Shown piece by piece: positions 14,178 through 15,798 of a stretch of DNA of 15,798 nucleotides. A program made the position numbers and the translations under genes. Every line of letters starts with the position of its first letter. The first letter of the stretch is position 1. The DNA is from Bacteroidota bacterium (GTDB lineage: Bacteria; Bacteroidota; Bacteroidia; Flavobacteriales; Flavobacteriaceae): assembly GCA_021793135.1 (NCBI GenBank), contig JAJYTI010000028.1, positions 1 through 15,798 of the forward strand, read 5' to 3'. The notes under the pieces were generated by a model, which ran no database searches, had not been told where the DNA came from, and saw only the letters and a program-made list of their open reading frames with translations.

Positions 14178-14211
14178 GGGAGAAGAAATACAATTTGTAA
14201 TTTCTTCTCCC
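14178..14211 (+). terminator. Strong hairpin, probable ssrA terminator
   Basis: GGGAGAAGAAAT (14178-14189) and ATTTCTTCTCCC (14200-14211) are exact complements, with four further pairs (TACA/TGTA) possible through a bulge. TTCTTTATT follows on the plus strand. It is 145 nt beyond the mature tmRNA 3' end. Confidence 0.75.
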
Positions 14212-14358
14212 TTCTTTATTAATTATCTCTTGAATACATTTCTACCTTACCACTACCCAAAAATCTAAACCTTACTGATGAAAAGAAAATAGATTAAGTA
14301 TTCTAATAGAAACGAATTTCCTAACTCTTAGGAATAATCGGACTACTTTACATAATTA

Positions 14359-14366
14359 TAACTTTG
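14359..14366 (+). promoter_or_regulatory. Predicted promoter of the LysM gene unit (-7 element)
   Basis: TAACTTTG is an exact TAnnTTTG match. It would leave a leader of about 170 nt before the ATG at 14543, long for this organism, with the 14437-14467 hairpin inside it. No -33 TTG is seen. Confidence 0.4.
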
Positions 14367-14542
14367 TATATTTATATAATATAATTTTAAAATAAAACTA
14401 AAACATAAAAACGGAATCTGCCTAAAAGAAATAAACATTCCTGTTATTAGTGATGTTTAGCGGGAATATTAAGAAAAGTACATCTTTAACCTATTGCGTC
14501 TATTTATGTGTTGCATGTAATGAAAAATAATATCAAAATATA

Positions 14543-15595
14543 ATGAAATATAAATCTCACAAAGTTCAACCTGCTGAAAACTTAGAAGACATTTCAAAAA
14601 AATATGATATATCTATTGAGGATATTAAAAAAGCTAATCCCGACGTTAAAATATTCAAGCCTATGTATGGAGCTGAGTATGTTGTTGCTTCACAAGAATT
14701 GAAAATCCCAGTTTTCACAAAAGAAGAGAAAACAAAAGAAATTGCATTAAACTCCGAATCATTTTACCCAAAAGCAAGATATCGTTGCTCTCAAAACAAC
14801 CTTATCCTAATTGATGGAGAACCTCATTTTTCATGTGAAATAAAAACACAGTATTTATACTCCATATTAAAAGAAAGGAATACCACGCTTAGAAAAATAA
14901 ACTTAGAAGATTATATAACATCAATACAACCTCAAAATATGCAAGATGCATTTGAGTTGATAAAAGAAATAGAATTATTACGTAACGATGTCGTTTTTTC
15001 AGACGAAGAAAATAAGATTTCTAAAGTTTACAATTTTGATTCTTTATCCAGAAAATGGAAAGACTTCACTAAAAATAAAATGAATCATATTGCTTTTTTT
15101 AAAGAATTAAAAGAGCGAAACCCCAAAAGTATTCAAGATTTTATTTCAAATGGTAATAAAGAGTTTTCAAATGAAAAAGCGTTTAAAGAAGTTATTCAAA
15201 AAAATCTTTTTTACTACGTCCTTCTGCATTCTTTAAATGCAGAGATAAAAGAGTTTAAATTAATTCAGAACTCACAAATCTTTCCTAATATAAGCTTAGA
15301 GACTAATTTTATAAAAACAGTAGTCAAAGAAGAAGAACTAACCACTACATATAGACTGGTTGGTACATTAAATAAAGAGTCTTTAGATGATAGTATATTA
15401 CAAAACTTATATATTCAAATGTATCAGCCGCTTATTAAATTCTCTTACACCGAATTTGACTTTGTTTTTAGAATTACCTATACAGTTGAAAACAAAACAG
15501 GGATTTTAAAAAATGCAAATGTTTCTATTAAAGAATACATCAAAAACAATTATGAAATAATAACTAAGTTTGATTTAAAAGAAGTGAATTTATGA
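14543..15595 (+). CDS. LysM-domain protein of unknown function
   Basis: This is a 350-residue protein. Residues 1-55 form one LysM module (HKVQPAENLEDISKKY, then SIEDIKKANPD), a fold that usually binds peptidoglycan or chitin-type glycans. There is no signal peptide, so it is either cytoplasmic or exported by a non-Sec route. Residues 75-105 hold a Cys pair (C82, C98) in a short beta-type segment, the middle (about 105-240) is charged and helical, and the end (about 245-350) alternates strands. I do not recognise the rest. Base composition is very AT-rich. Unsignalled LysM proteins occur near contractile injection and type VI secretion genes in Bacteroidota, but no such gene is in this window. 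Its stop overlaps the start of a membrane protein gene (ATGA), so the two form an operon. Confidence 0.7.
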   Translation: MKYKSHKVQPAENLEDISKKYDISIEDIKKANPDVKIFKPMYGAEYVVASQELKIPVFTKEEKTKEIALNSESFYPKARYRCSQNNLILIDGEPHFSCEIKTQYLYSILKERNTTLRKINLEDYITSIQPQNMQDAFELIKEIELLRNDVVFSDEENKISKVYNFDSLSRKWKDFTKNKMNHIAFFKELKERNPKSIQDFISNGNKEFSNEKAFKEVIQKNLFYYVLLHSLNAEIKEFKLIQNSQIFPNISLETNFIKTVVKEEELTTTYRLVGTLNKESLDDSILQNLYIQMYQPLIKFSYTEFDFVFRITYTVENKTGILKNANVSIKEYIKNNYEIITKFDLKEVNL

Positions 15596-15798
15596 TAGAA
15601 TCAAAACAATTTAAAGCATATGAGTATAATACTATGATGAAAACGAGTCTGTTTTGGATTCCTTTTTTAACCATAGCTATTTACATTGCTGCCTTTTCTG
15701 GCTATATTAGATATATACTTTTCTTTGCTCTCATTGGTCCAATCTTTTATTTTATTCTTCTAAGATTGAAAAAAAAAGCTATCCCTTTATCATTTAAT
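15592..15798 (+). CDS. Two-helix membrane protein, truncated by the window edge
   Basis: The ATG at 15592 overlaps the LysM gene stop in ATGA, and the frame stays open for 69 codons to the end of the window. It reads as a short polar N-terminus (about 15 residues), then two hydrophobic segments (about 20-36 and 43-59), then a basic patch (RLKKKA). It is a membrane protein coupled in translation to the LysM protein, so the two probably act together. The C-terminal part is outside the window and I cannot assign a family. Confidence 0.7.
   Translation, partial: MIESKQFKAYEYNTMMKTSLFWIPFLTIAIYIAAFSGYIRYILFFALIGPIFYFILLRLKKKAIPLSFN

Larger units (their letters stand above)
14034..14542. other. 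Non-coding stretch between ssrA and the LysM gene
   Basis: This stretch of about 500 bp contains no credible ORF on either strand. It holds the hairpin at 14178-14211, a -7 promoter element at 14359-14366, a further hairpin (ATTCCTG 14437-14443 with CGGGAAT 14461-14467) and two copies of TGATAGTC (14045 and 14110). I see no second copy of the ssrA 3' end that would mark an integration junction. Confidence 0.6.

Overview
The window is AT-rich bacterial chromosome from the Bacteroidota, almost certainly a marine-type member of Flavobacteriaceae. The evidence is: many gene starts preceded by the Bacteroidota -7 promoter element TAnnTTTG, starts with A-rich leaders and no Shine-Dalgarno, a tmRNA tag reading GENNYALAA, and protein families of flavobacterial character. 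Species cannot be named from this sequence alone.

Left half (about 320-7430): a complete-looking clade II (Sec-exported, 'atypical') nitrous oxide reduction cluster, transcribed leftwards in the order lipoprotein c-type cytochrome, nosZ, a four-helix membrane protein (NosB-like), nosL, nosD, nosF, nosY. The cytochrome probably carries electrons to NosZ. NosL delivers copper, and NosD with the NosFY ABC transporter matures the CuZ site. A divergent Rrf2-family regulator with three cysteines (NsrR/IscR-like) sits head to head with the cluster. Between them lies a good candidate activator box, TGAC-N4-ATCA, about 40 bp upstream of the predicted nos start. A perfect 13-bp hairpin separates nosZ from the accessory genes. 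A strong bidirectional terminator closes the regulator gene.

Middle (7449-13479): housekeeping genes, namely typA/bipA, a tiny two-helix membrane protein (lmo0937 type), kdsA (class II, metal-dependent KDO-8-phosphate synthase), guaD (guanine deaminase) and an alanine dehydrogenase/saccharopine dehydrogenase-family oxidoreductase. The 300-bp gap between guaD and the oxidoreductase holds a promoter and terminator that together outline a possible small RNA of about 75 nt.

Right end (13514-15798): ssrA (tmRNA) with its own promoter, then a 500-bp non-coding stretch, then a very AT-rich two-gene unit: an unsignalled LysM-domain protein of unknown function overlapped by the start of a two-helix membrane protein that runs off the window. 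The 3' end of ssrA is a classic integration site, so this pair could be the edge of an island, but no integrase or repeated att site is visible.

The most novel-looking items are the candidate small RNA, the regulatory architecture of the nos/rrf2 divergent region, the post-nosZ hairpin, the structured element at the left edge and the unknown LysM/membrane pair.
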